Shown: positions 34,380 through 46,645 of the stretch, piece after piece | How the letters are laid out: each line of letters opens with the position of its first letter | Position numbering within the stretch: the first letter of the stretch is position 1 | From: Glandiceps talaboti | Taxonomy: Eukaryota; Hemichordata; Enteropneusta; Spengelidae | DNA length: 64,000 nt | Direction: 5' to 3' | Assembly (NCBI RefSeq): GCF_964340395.1 | Contig: NC_135569.1 | Span: forward strand, 1,126,501 to 1,190,500 | Translations under genes and position numbers: made by a program | Notes under the pieces: model-generated | Database searches by the model: none | What the model saw: only the letters and a program-made list of their open reading frames with translations | What the model was told of the DNA's origin: nothing

Positions 34380-36014
34380 TTACCTAATTTCTAACTGTCT
34401 CATTGCCTGTTGAAATTGTCGCATATCATATTCTGCTTTACTCATGCGGAGTTTGTTTGGCGGCTTCGGAATTTCTTTGGTCATGTCAAGGAAAGTAGTA
34501 ACTTTACTTTTCAACATGCAATTTTCGTCTTCTTCATTTTCCAGCATCAAAGCAGCTCTTTCGCTTTCCTTTTTAGGCCACGTTAAGTCGTTTCTAGGTT
34601 CGTCAGTGAGGTCAACCTTAGCCAATTCCGCGTAACTTGCGGGTTGAGCGATGGATAATCGCCGCTTCATGTTGCTCAGACGTTTCTCTAGGAAGTACGT
34701 TGTCGGTTGATTAGCATGGTTCAGATTTCGTCGGTCGCGGCGAGTTGCATTTGTTTGCCCGATTTGAGCGTTTCTTCGGTTTCCAGTTTTACCTTTGGAA
34801 CTTGTTCTCGATTTCTGCTGTTTCTTATCCGCTTTCAAGTTGTCGGAATCGTCATCACTGTCTGAATATACGGTGCTTATTGTCGAAAAACGTCGTCGTG
34901 GCGAGAGTCCAACACCACGAACATCGTCGTCATCCAAGCCATAGAAACTAAAACCGCGGCTACCGCGCCTTCTATCAACCCCATCCTTGATGCGTAGTCT
35001 GGTAGCCTCATCTTCAACCAACCGAGGACTTTTCGGTTCATAGCTCACACTCTCTGCGTGTTGATTAATTCGAACAGTTTTCTTGTTCGTTGACTTGGTT
35101 GGTTTTTGTTCCGATTCTTCTACTGTGCTTGGTATTTGGAGACTCATTCGTCTCTTGGAGACGAAGTCGTAAGTTTTGGTGGCGGGAGGAAGCACAAACG
35201 ATTTTCTGCGACCCGCGTTATGGTTGTTGGGAAATCCTAATGCCCCTTGTACATCATCACTAAAAGCATCGTCATCGTCTCCCGACCCTTCTTCATCTGA
35301 AGAAGTTGTAAAATGTTGCATACTTTGTCTTCTTTTTCTTGCGTTGTCTAGTTTTATCAGGAATAATAGCCGTCTTTGATCAAGACTTTGGGGTCGATTA
35401 GAATTAAGACCATCTGGCGACGAGTCGTCCTTTCCCGATTCGTAGTAGCTATCCAAGTGGTTACATGCTAATGCCGATTGTTCCGCAACTCTTCTCAAAT
35501 GTTTAATGTTTACCTGGATAGCATAATGTCGACTCGATACCGAAGATGGTGCTAGGGAGCTCACTGAATCAGAAGTTTCAGAAACATTGGCAGACTTGCA
35601 CCTAACTTTTCCTTGCATCGCATTAGCTGGTGCACTGCGCGGTGCTTTCTTCACCTTTCGGTCGGTAGAAGATTTCACCTCCCGTGGTCCCCTCAGTACG
35701 GGTCCCGCACTTAAAGACATGCGTCTGTTAATGTTGACAACACCAGTAATGCTACTTCCAGCGCGGGATGGCGTTGATGATGCAGGTGGTGTTGGCATTT
35801 GTTTAAGAATATACTTCAATTCATAGGTCTCCCTTTTCAGATCGTCAATTTTCCTTTTGTGTTTCTTACTCAACTTGTAAATACTGTTCTGCAATTTTCT
35901 GTTCTCAAATACGTTCATAACCCGAGCACGACTACATCTTTTGTCCAAATCGTGTGCTGACAGGCCTGTGTATTTGCACTTGTAACGGAGTGAATTTGTC
36001 GTAGAAGCACTCAT
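34380..36014 (-). CDS. Orphan basic protein of 544 residues with seven R-R-x-S motifs
   Basis: A long intact ORF whose start is fixed by an in-frame TAA three codons upstream of the ATG. I do not recognise the family. Residues 1-35 include paired Cys and a KYTGLSAHDLDKRC segment. Residues about 36-73 are charged and helical (coiled-coil-like), ending KRETYELKYILKQM. A second helical segment is at about 163-192 (IQVNIKHLRRVAEQSALACN). Residues 239-254 are an acidic Ser/Asp cluster. The rest is low-complexity, rich in Ser, Arg and Lys and probably disordered. R-R-x-S occurs seven times, the classical target motif of basophilic kinases such as PKA. The C-terminus (KAEYDMRQFQQAMRQLEIR) is again helical. 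No signal peptide or membrane span is seen. A good acceptor (TTTACAG, exon side from 36,136) suggests a spliced 5' UTR. Confidence 0.85.
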   Translation of the reverse strand: MSASTTNSLRYKCKYTGLSAHDLDKRCSRARVMNVFENRKLQNSIYKLSKKHKRKIDDLKRETYELKYILKQMPTPPASSTPSRAGSSITGVVNINRRMSLSAGPVLRGPREVKSSTDRKVKKAPRSAPANAMQGKVRCKSANVSETSDSVSSLAPSSVSSRHYAIQVNIKHLRRVAEQSALACNHLDSYYESGKDDSSPDGLNSNRPQSLDQRRLLFLIKLDNARKRRQSMQHFTTSSDEEGSGDDDDAFSDDVQGALGFPNNHNAGRRKSFVLPPATKTYDFVSKRRMSLQIPSTVEESEQKPTKSTNKKTVRINQHAESVSYEPKSPRLVEDEATRLRIKDGVDRRRGSRGFSFYGLDDDDVRGVGLSPRRRFSTISTVYSDSDDDSDNLKADKKQQKSRTSSKGKTGNRRNAQIGQTNATRRDRRNLNHANQPTTYFLEKRLSNMKRRLSIAQPASYAELAKVDLTDEPRNDLTWPKKESERAALMLENEEDENCMLKSKVTTFLDMTKEIPKPPNKLRMSKAEYDMRQFQQAMRQLEIR

Positions 36015-36690
36015 GTTTGATTACTAGAGAAGAGGTTGCCATAGGTTACCACTGTTTATCAGATAAGAGCTCCATATCTGGTATTTGGAAAGGCTTTGGT
36101 CTGGAAACTTGTCACCCGTCCAACTTGAAGCATCTCTGTAAATTTAAAGTACCACAAAATAATAATTAGTTTTTATCTAATCAATCGGTCACGCCACTTA
36201 TACGGTCATCATTACGTGTTATCTTTGATTAAACGGCTTGGTTCGTGTAGGTAAAATTTGACCGTGCAGTTTCTTTCCAAAAGTGTTTTGTAGAAAATAA
36301 TGGAAATATAGTATGACGAAATCCCTTAACAGTACAACGTTAGTGATTGTTTAGTTTATAAAGCTGTTGTCACGGCCACAATGATAATCAAAACACACAC
36401 AAACACAGACTGAGTCATTAGCGATATCCATGCTTGAAACACTCATAAATAATTGCACAGAAAAGCATGATATGTATGTACTTATAGAATTTTAGTTCGA
36501 TGTCAAAATTAATGCAAATGACCACAAGTTTCTTTATCACATTACATTGAATAAGTGTAACGACAAAAAGCCTCACCTGTTTTCAAATTATTTGTTATTT
36601 TCGTCAAAACCGTCGATGGATTTATGTAATTATGGGTCCTTATCTGAAGAGCGTGTCATACTTACTGATAAGGGAAGGACCTAGACTTGT

Positions 36691-36813
36691 ATGAACCGAT
36701 ATGTTGTTGAGCAACCACGTCCAGGGCGTGATGTTGCTGGTAGAAAGGTTGCAGCTCAAATAAACAGCATATTACGCGAGAAATCAAACTTTAAGAGCAG
36801 CGTTTTGAAGCAG
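36691..36813 (+). CDS. Possible first coding exon of an unrecognised gene
   Basis: ATG at 36,691 opens 41 codons (MNRYVVEQPRPGRDV, then AGRKVAAQINSILREK) ending at CAG followed by GTGAAC, a plausible donor, in phase 0. The composition is protein-like and charged. A terminal exon on the same strand could be 41,671-41,725, but its best frame needs phase 2, so further exons would have to exist. No family was recognised. Confidence 0.3.
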
Positions 36814-36919
36814 GTGAACTATGTTAAGTTCGCCATGGGACATTTCGGACAGTAATGTTACAGATTTGATTCAATGACTGCTTTTCAATACCAAGCGAGC
36901 TTTTGTGGCCTAGTAATAT

Positions 36920-37137
36920 GAGAACATACCTTCACATGCCATGAACGACGAGCAACTGGTCGTGATCTCAGTTAAAGATATACCGGGTACAAGCCCCACA
37001 ATCATCAGATATGAGTAACTGATCACAGAAATTGGTAGACTTACAAACGTTACGTATGACGTTAAAGTTCCCGTTTTCAAACCAAGTTCAAAATTTTCAC
37101 TTGGAGTTCTGCTCGATGTAGGTTGTTGGCTAGACAT
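36920..37137 (-). CDS. Possible short first exon ending at a strong donor
   Basis: An ATG-initiated frame (MSSQQPTSSRTPSENFELG...) with a central hydrophobic stretch (SYVTFVSLPISVISYSYLMI) runs into GAAG followed by GTATGT, a near-ideal donor at 36,919. It could splice to the acceptor before 36,136, but that frame stops before the 544-residue ORF starts. It would then be 5' leader or uORF. It competes with the plus-strand exon at 36,691-36,813 for the same DNA. Confidence 0.25.
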
Positions 37138-37139
37138 TC

Positions 37140-37986
<847 letters not shown>

Positions 37987-37989
37987 TAG

Positions 37990-40817
37990 CAGTAGTAGTA
38001 GGTTAGAAATATCAGTTTCGATTGTTTATCAAAATATGGATATAAATTCTTTAGTCTTTTAAAAGAGAATATAAACTCAAGTCTAACCAGATTGTTAACT
38101 TTTTTCACTTTTTCGTTTATTTGCTGTAACCCCTTTAAAGGGAAACAAACGCGAAACTAATTTTATCTTGGCGCCATTTATGCATGCTTAGGGAGCCCTG
38201 AAACGTCATTTCACCAACCCTGCATCGTGCAACCTCTCGAAATCCCTCTTAAGTTTCACAAATTTGGAAATCTGGCTGAGGAGAGACCCGCTGTACACTG
38301 CGGCGAGGCATTATGGGAAATAACAATGTCAGAAGTTTCACTAATTGAAACAATGACCACACAGTGCTGAGACCAGCTACAAGTACCGAACAGCATTTAT
38401 TACCCATAATACTTTTCCCAGTAAACACATTGCCCGGATTCAGTGTTTTTACAAGTTCTAATACCAGTACTTATATGCGCAACAGAAGTACGTTGTACCT
38501 CAGGCTTCCCTCAAGGAGAAAATTTGCAACATTTTATACATATACCTTAAACATTATCCAACTAGTAAAGCATGTTGAAACCATCACGTATCTAGCAACC
38601 AGTGCTTTCATCATCTCACCAAACACAGACAAATTTCAGAACTGAACTTTGCCCTTTTAAGTTGTACCAACTAACCCTGACTTATGCACAGTGGTCTTCC
38701 CGTGTATGTCAAATTGTTTCTATCCGCCCCCGGATCCGCCCTTATCGCCCTTCTCTTAAAGAAATAGTCGATGAGGGCGCCCTGGTACAGAGTATTTTAA
38801 TTTTTTTTACAAATACGTTGAAACTTTCTGTATTCATGATATTGTTTGTAGCTCATAGTCACATGTTGTACTTGTGAACTATATAATAAGGGGTTGAGGT
38901 CAAACAGGGTGAATCAAAATGGAATACTGTCTTGTCTGGTGTTATTATGACATGCAAATATATTTCTCAAAGAAAGTATGCCATTTACAGATTCAAAAGT
39001 TTATAGGATTGATTCCAAGTGTATTCTAATAAAGAGGCTTACATTTACTACCAAAGGTTTCAGTTTAACGGGTTTTCAAAGTATTACATTGCAACCCTCA
39101 TCATGAAAAATTTGATTTTGCTTCCATCTTAGACAACAAACACAATTTGTTTTCTCTATCTCTTAGTTTTAATAATTGCAATTACCTCATTTGTACTGGC
39201 TTTATATATTTTCCGAACTTACTCGTATATGATATACTATTGTCTCGTGATGATTTGGCGATCTCTATAGAGGGCGCTGTCTCAATTAAAGATTGAAGAT
39301 TGAAGGATCGTGACTTTATTTATATATGATATATATATTGGTTAGTTTGCAAAAACTTTCAGTAGTAAGTCGACGATGCGATTTAAGTGATCTTTAACCC
39401 CAAACTCGATAGAATCTAAATATTTCTGATAAATACGCATACCATACGGTCACATTGCCACACACCAGATCTAGATGTCCCTGTGAAAATTAACCCAACA
39501 CTAGAATTGCGGAACATATTACACGCATCCTCCAGACCCCGATCGAAGACAGTATAAATGACTCAAATCAAATGAAAGCTAAAGAATGGATACATTATTT
39601 TGGGTTTTTTCGAGAATTTTGAATTTTTTAAATGTCGTCGAGAAATTTGTTATTACTGTCAAGCTGAATAAATGATGGAATATACATGTAAGTAACCCTT
39701 TATTGACGGAAAGAAGCAAACGTTGCCGTACCTTAAGGACGTACACGAACTCCAGAAATATGCCTGCTTCACAGACTTCATGTTGAAAATAAATGGACGT
39801 TGTTTATCTTGGCATTGCATATGCGAAATAAATCAACATTCCTACAATACAGGTCTCAATGTTTTCATCTACATGTATTTGATTGATTAACACTGTACGG
39901 ATGTTACATGTCAGTTGAAAATCACGTACTGTACATGGCTGAAGCAGATGATAGTTATATCTATATATTTATCTGTTCTCAGTATACCAGGTCCACTTAA
40001 ACACGGAGTTCAACGTGAAATTCAACGCCACGAAGTTACACTGACGTGACAAAATGCAAACATAATGACGTGTCAGATGTCTTAGGGGGCCGGGCATTAT
40101 TTAACCGACTGGGAGGGGGGGGGTCGCGTTTGAAATGGATTTTCATTTATAGTTGCTAACGTCTTCGATTCCATGGTCTGTTTACCGATCCGCACGTAAC
40201 ATAAAGTGTTCGTAGTTCTAAAATTAGACTTCTTCGCAGGGAATCATCTAATTTATTTATTTAGTGGGTTTTAGTTATTCATTCCATACACTATAGTATA
40301 TCATTGCCACATATCCAACACACTGACTTAGTCCATATTTTCTCTTTCTTCCCGTTTGGTACGCCAAACTATTTAATTTGATCAAAATTTACAACTAATT
40401 CAAAATATCACAGTACAGGGACACAGTCTGTAACTTTGTGTGTTTTGACGATTACTTTCCGTGATATCAAAATATCATTATGTTATTCCGGTTACAGAAA
40501 ACATGTCGTCAACTCATTATTTAAATATTTTGGCGGTTAATTTCTTTCATATGAAATTATGCTTATTATAAGTTATTCCGGTCACAAAAACATGTCGTCA
40601 ACTTCGTAAACTCTTGATTTAAACGGTAACAGTCTGTCACTTTTTGGCAGTTAATTTCTTTATTATGAAAATATCATGATACTCGTGCTTTGGCGCTCAT
40701 AAACTCAATCTTCAGAACAACAGTGTATGCAACCAGAATTAAGTTTGTCTTTCAACAATGCTCTCGTCATAGACATAGCTGATATTTATTGACGTATACG
40801 TAGTTACAACGGAATCC
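37990..40817. other. Long non-coding stretch, nothing assigned
   Basis: No supported exon, tandem repeat or TIR element was found. GCGCCATTTATGC...GAGGCATTATGGGAAA at about 38,170-38,320 has the look of an interspersed repeat, but ends were not found. Confidence 0.5.
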
Positions 40818-41600
40818 AGTTGACTTGAAACAAAACGTCGTGTGGCTCAACAAATCTTTTATTATCATTGCTACATTGTATCATGGAATCTTACTAACAT
40901 TGCTACATTGCAGGGGTGAACAAATCCACTGGTCCTGGGTCCGGGACTAGCGATTTTTTGGGGCGGACCACACAAATTTTACCTTGTCTGGTCCATTGGG
41001 CCAGTACCTTACTGTTAATAACTATGTTAAAAAGTCATCTGAATATACAGATTCATAGGTAAGATTTAATGTTTCACATTAGCTGGACTTGGGACCACTA
41101 AAATTCTTTCAGCAGGACCACTGGATTTTTTAAGGCACTGGTCCAGGGACCACCAGTTCACAAAATGATTTGTTCACCCCTGCATTGTATCATGGAATCT
41201 TACTAACATTGCCACATTGTATCATGGAATCTTGCTAACATTGTCACATTGTATCATGGAATCTTGCTAACATTGCTACATTGTATCATGGAGGTAGAAT
41301 GGACATTCTTGACTTGTCATCGTGAATATCTTACCAACATTGCTACATTTTCTGTGTGTGAGCTACAATAACATATTGAAACCCAATCATATACATTGTA
41401 AGAATGGACATATAAGGTTATATGGCATTGTTTTAAAAAACAAACATTTTAGCTGACTAAAATGTAACAATGTACACGTTCTCCCATTTTTTGTCGTGCC
41501 AGATGATAAAATGTAGCAACGTGAGTTAAATTTATGGCAAGCCAATATGTCATTTTGTTCAACACTTTTGTCTTGTATTGCAGTCACCGTCATTTTTTAA
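40818..41600. mobile_element. MITE-like repeat with tandem CATTGCTACATTGTATC units
   Basis: The left end GTTGACTTGAAACAAAACGT and a looser inverted right end (ATGTCATTTTGTTCAACAC, about 41,549-41,567) enclose about five units of AATCTTACTAACATTGCTAC ATTGTATCATGG. The same left-end sequence occurs inverted at about 61,665-61,700 and in shorter form at 56,022. A second element is nested at 40,911-41,182. Confidence 0.6.
40906..41187. mobile_element. 272-bp TIR element nested in the repeat, CATTG target duplication
   Basis: The ends are CAGGGGTGAACAAATC and its inverted copy GATTTGTTCACCCCTG (40,911-40,926 and 41,167-41,182), flanked by CATTG on both sides. Neighbouring units of the host repeat show the empty site GCTACATTGTATCATGG, which fixes the insertion boundaries and a 5-bp duplication. 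No ORF is present. The superfamily is not assigned. Confidence 0.85.
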
Positions 41601-41670
41601 TAATTACACTCTTGAGACTTTAATTGGTAAAATAGTTTATTAAAATTGTGTGATTTTTTTTTTCTTAGCC

Positions 41671-41725
41671 GTCATACAGAAAACATAACTGAAGCTATAC
41701 AAGACATTATCAGGGAGAAGTGGTA
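41671..41725 (+). CDS. Possible terminal exon, unrecognised gene
   Basis: After a T-rich tract and TTCTTAG acceptor, one frame reads RHTENITEAIQDIIREKW and then a TAA stop. The peptide is charged and helical and looks protein-like, but it is only 18 residues, all three phases are possible and upstream exons were not found. Confidence 0.25.
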
Positions 41726-43012
41726 ACAAAACTTATTATCATTTGATAGAAGAGGCCTAACTTGCTTCATCGTTTTGTTTTGTTTTGCCTTTTGTGTATA
41801 TATTTGATTTTGTGTGATCTCACTCATCTTACCTACCAGACTACACATTCAACTTGTAAGCTCTTTGTGATGGACCTTGGTAAGCGAGTCATGAATCAGT
41901 TTGTTCACTTACACGTACTGACTGAGGCCTCCTAGCTTCTTCCCTAGGGAAAAGACGGTTTTGCATTTATACCTCTGAGCTTACAAGTTTATACGTGTCC
42001 GTTGTGGATTTACTCTCACACGCCAGCGTAAGAAAACATTCTGGATAATCTCAGAAGACCCCCCCCCCCCCCCCATTATTCTATATGAAGGCATCTAAAC
42101 AAGGACGAATCCTTCAGTGTACGAGAGTCTGTGGACGAGAATCCCCTAGGATAGTTTCAGTAGACCCCCCCTTTTTTTACGAATCCTACAGCGTACGAGA
42201 GTCTTTAGACGAGAATCCCCTTTGATTGGTCGAACGTCACTTGAATACAGGGTCGGACTGGCAAAAGAAGGTTGGCGATCGCTTTAAAGTGGCACAAGTT
42301 GACTTTTTAGAGGTTTTTTCTTTGATTAAACTATTCTAGTATAAAGATAATGTCGGTAGATGTCTTATATGGCATCACAATTGTCTTCTGGCATTGATAG
42401 AACAGTTATACGCATAACAGCGATTTCCTCGACATTTTTACATGTACATAAAACTCCGTCATCGTTTCTAAGTTATATCTTAATATCATGTTTGAATTCA
42501 GTTAATTGCAAGTTATGGTTATGAGAGAACGTAGCAAGTATAGCATGCACGTCTTAAAAAATAAACCCAGCTTATGCCACCTTAACCCGTGACCGACACA
42601 CTGATTTGAACTTGAACTAGATATGATTGTTTACACAAAGGACAGGACGAGAAGACGTGCATTGCAATAGATAAAGCAAAGGGAGCCTTTACTATCAAAC
42701 AGCATCGCGAGGATTATTGACCACCAGTTATAAATTCATTGCATGGCGAATATGCCAACAAAAAATGCACGGTAAAAAATTCAGAGCAAAGTTCTCTCTC
42801 AGACCATCGGTCTGAGATTCTCGGTGTTCTTAATGCCTTATCTCACTTGATTACAGCTGTTACACTTACAGTCTGAACATGTACTTTCGAGTTTTCAAGT
42901 GCTGTGAGACTGGCTACAAAGTTTCATGTTAAGATAAACCCAGTAAAGATAGCAGAGGTTGACCCCTCACTATGAAAGTATTTAATTGTGCGATCTATGT
43001 GGTCACTCTCTA
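41726..43012. other. Non-coding, nothing assigned
   Basis: A C homopolymer with GGACGAATCC...GTACGAGAGTCT and a second copy of that word (about 42,100-42,220) form a short direct repeat. No exon was seen. Confidence 0.5.
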
Positions 43013-43500
43013 GTGTAGTTCCTGAGAGGGACCGTATTACGTACTCTGTGCTTCATTACTATCCCAGTCTAGTCTAGTTCCTGAGAGGGACCGTATTAGG
43101 TACTGCAATGTACTTCATCATTATCCCAGTCTAGTGAAGGTCCTGACAATCACACAGATTTCTGTGCTCCCTCCTACAGCATTCATATAAACATGATTAT
43201 GTTGTTGCGTCCCATGTGATTTTAATTTAAATGGACTGACAGTGGAGTCCTGGGTGGACATTGGAAACCATCAAAACAGCTGTACCAAATGAATATTAAT
43301 GAGCAGTGACAACAGCCAGTGGATTACTACTGACATGCGCCATTCGCACTTCACTCACCATGGGGTTGAACCATAATTAACGCCTCCTTTCGTCAGGGCC
43401 TTGACTAGACCACATTCTTACTTGTCTGTGACTAGACTGGGATAATGATGAAGTACATTGTAGTACATAATACGGTCCCTGTCAGGAACTAGACTAGTCA
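43013..43500. repeat. Fold-back repeat: CTAGTTCCTGAGAGGGACCG arms
   Basis: GTAGTTCCTGAGAGGGACCG then TATTA..TACT...ACTTCAT.ATTATCCCAGTCTAG occurs twice in direct orientation (43,015-43,075 and 43,076-43,136) and once inverted (43,437-43,497). The arms can pair. The last bases, CAGGAACTAGACTAG, are the same as in the minisatellite at 267-492. Confidence 0.75.
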
Positions 43501-45611
43501 CTGTCATGTTGGATATTTAAATGTTTTAAAATATTTACAATCTACCAAGTTTATAGTAGTAGCAGCTACTGTTTATAGTATCATTAATCAAATACAGAGT
43601 AGACAGTTTGGAAGCAAACTGTCTTTATATTTATCTTCACATAAAACTTTGTAGTCATTCTCATTGAACTTGATATCATGTATAATCAAATGTACACGCT
43701 CTTCCTGTAAAGGCTGTATGTACATGAAATAAAAGCTTTTGATCAGCTATACACAGTACAACACTTCCATCGTCTGAAAGTGTATAGACCTGTTGCCGGT
43801 TCCAAGATGCATTGCGCGTCTCTCCATACAATGACATGTATTATGTACACGCTTAGGGGGGTGCACGCGCTACACAGGGGGATGGTTGTCACCTGACCAT
43901 ACCCTGGGTTCACCTGTAAAATCACTGTCTGTCAGTGATGGTGTTTAGTCTTTGTTCTATAAAATCACTCATAATCAAAGAGGTCAACATGTGTTTCCAT
44001 AATTTTCTGATGAAAATATTCTTTCAAACGTAATATAGACAAAACAAGACTAAATATAACAAACATAAGCGACATCATCTCGCGCGATGCATCTTGGAAC
44101 CGGAAAATCAACTATAGAGTTGTACAAAAATAATTACCATTATCATATTTGATACCTGAATGGAACTTAGTAAGGTTGGTAAATAAAAACTGAAGTGCAT
44201 AAACAGTATGTAAATTTTCATTTAAACATCTCTGGCAAAAATGCACCCTATGAGAATACTGATCAGTTGAGTTCAATCGTAGAGGGCGATATATAAGCTT
44301 ATATATATATATGGTACAAAGCTTTTTTTAACCTTGCTTTAAAGCACTTGTTCATGTACTCAGTTGCCTTGACAACGCAGTACAAAAATTGACGATCCAA
44401 GATCCGGGATGCAGTGCTTTCGCATCATGGCCATCAAGGGGTGCATTGTATCTCAGACCGTCCGAGACGGATGCATGGGTTATTTCCGGTTCACCTCAGG
44501 AGTATTCTGAGATTGCATTGATTATTGTCGGTTCACCTGAGGAGCATGCAATTTTTATGTGGGATGGAACAGGGTCAAACATCACACAACTGCTCTATAT
44601 ACAAAATTTCATGTCAATCCAGCCTTTACTCATTTCAGATTTCGGTGATACAGAGAACAAATAGACAGACGGATGGACAATGACAGATGTTTATTATAGA
44701 AACTCATCACAAGCATTTTAAGTATAGCCTGATGTATTCACACTATCACAGCCTGAATACATCATTTAGATTCAGGGCAGGTCAAGGTAACCTGGGGCGG
44801 GGGGATATTGTAGAAATGTTCTCTTAGACCACCCCGGTCATAAAAAGTGAACACTCCCTAGATGAATATACATAATCCATTTCTTGAGTTTGAGAATTGT
44901 TGCAGGAAACACATAGAGACCATCAAAAGACAATTATAATGATAGTACATGTATTTGTCACCGGACTGATATCACGACATTGCATAATTTTGTGTATAAT
45001 TTGTGATCGCCACACTTAACTACTCGATAGGGCTAAAATTTGTCAACCAAGACATTCCTGCTACTATTTCCTTGACAAGTAGGATTGATATTGTTTGTAA
45101 TCCATGATCTTGTTAGGGAAGAACCATTTGAATTTGGGGTAGGGGTTCGAAGATTTTCATTCCTTAGACCCCTTCCCATTATCAAATGGTTGAGCCCTTT
45201 ACCACCGACGTACCTACCTCTGTGTGTGAATAAGCAAGCACTGCCGTCCTTTCCCGGTTCACATGCTGTCATTGCGTGTTTCAACTCAATCTTAATAATC
45301 ATTCAAAGTAGAGGTGGCCATCTTGGATAACTTTCTGTCCCGATGTTGGTGTTCTCGGCATGAATAAAGTTGGACTAAAAAATGAAGGCAGCCATCTTGA
45401 ATAATGCAAATTTTACTAATTGACCTTTGACATTAGATTACGGCGTAGATAGAAATGAAGAGCGGTCTATTTGACAAGTGAAGGATATTGAATAACAACA
45501 ACAGTAATTTTTCCAGATTTTCTTGATTATCTCAGTTTGGAAAAATCTTTTTTACAATTTTTCCACAGGGGCGGTGTCATGACACTGCCCTCTGTTGGCA
45601 AAGGTGTAGTC
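43501..45611. other. Non-coding with repeat-like pieces
   Basis: The block at about 44,390-44,690 ends in AGACAGACGGATGGACAATGA after FHMSIQP-like text and has two GGTTCACCT.AGGAG words, the usual look of an interspersed repeat. CCATCTTGGATAA and CCATCTTGAATAA words occur at 45,318 and 45,394. Confidence 0.45.
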
Positions 45612-45829
45612 TAGTCTTTGGCTTTCCACTTTAGCGATCCTACATCAACGTCAAACGCTGGAAGTTTTTCAGCATCGAAATCGGTTCTGACTTTGAAAAT
45701 ACTACCAAGAGCATTATGAATAGGAACATTATCTATAACTGACTTATGTTGGGACTGGTTTAATAGATCGTATACATAACCACAGACAGGGAAAAGACAT
45801 TCTTGCAAGCAGCCCAGACCATAATTTTT
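45612..45829 (-). CDS. Possible terminal exon, unrecognised protein
   Basis: After TTTATAG (acceptor-like, weak pyrimidine tract) the minus strand reads KNYGLGCLQECLFPVCGYVY, continues through VIDNVPIHNALGSIFKVRTD and ends LPAFDVDVGSLKWKAKD then TAG. The composition is protein-like and unlike the surrounding repeats. No family is recognised. It lies about 0.8 kb downstream of the last FNDC5-like exon on the same strand and could be another gene's last exon, a remnant, or chance. Confidence 0.35.
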
Positions 45830-46645
45830 CTATAAATGACGCAACGAAAATTACCACTGCGCGCGGGCGGGCGTCTTTAAGCGCTGCCGTAAAAAAGGCT
45901 AGTGGTTTATGAGATGGGAAAAGATGTCTGTGACAGAACCATTTGAAAGCAGTAGCCAATTACATGCACCTATCAATGTGTGATGGATTACTACTGACAT
46001 ATCCTGTTGTTAACATGATTCATTAAGTTACTAATGTTTCTCATGTTGACAACTAATGTTGAAAAACTGACAGTGCTTGTCGTTAAATGCGGTGTCGCTA
46101 AATAAAAAAAGTCTCGGCTAGCAAACTGGATTCACGCTTGAAAACGCCAATTGTAGTAGACGGGGCAGAGTACTGTATGTTATGTCAACAATGGTGTACG
46201 ATTGAATTTCTACATTTAACTAACCGGAAATCAACTGGTGCAAAAAGTTAGTCTAAGATGGCAACCTAAATCACACTTTTCTCGAATGATATGTACTTCA
46301 TTTACAGTTCATCATGTCCAACATCTGAATTACCTTGTAAATGTCAATGATTTTATCCTTCCTCTGATGGCATGAAACACGTGTTATTCTCCTTTCTGCA
46401 GCCATCATATTACATTCAAGCAAATCAACCGAAACTTGCAAACAACTCATAAGAGCACGTGCAAACTTTGGCATTACACGTGTCAGGACTGGCATCTCCT
46501 TAAGCCAATCACAAGCTGGTTACATTAATGATTTGGACACTTTCATCCAAAACACTTGATATATCTACACACTCCACTCTATTTCAGAGGAGTTGAAGGC
46601 ATTCTGGCATACACAGGCTGACCACGATTCATCCGAGGTCAAATG

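Noticed and set aside
44389-44664. 91-codon ORF as a gene
   Set aside because: It ends in AGACAGACGGATGGAC, has internal repeated words and no splice or domain evidence; more like an interspersed repeat.
45580-45600. Single CTCF-like site GCCAACAGAGGGCAGTG (minus strand)
   Set aside because: One core position is outside the consensus class and it stands alone; too weak to list as a site.
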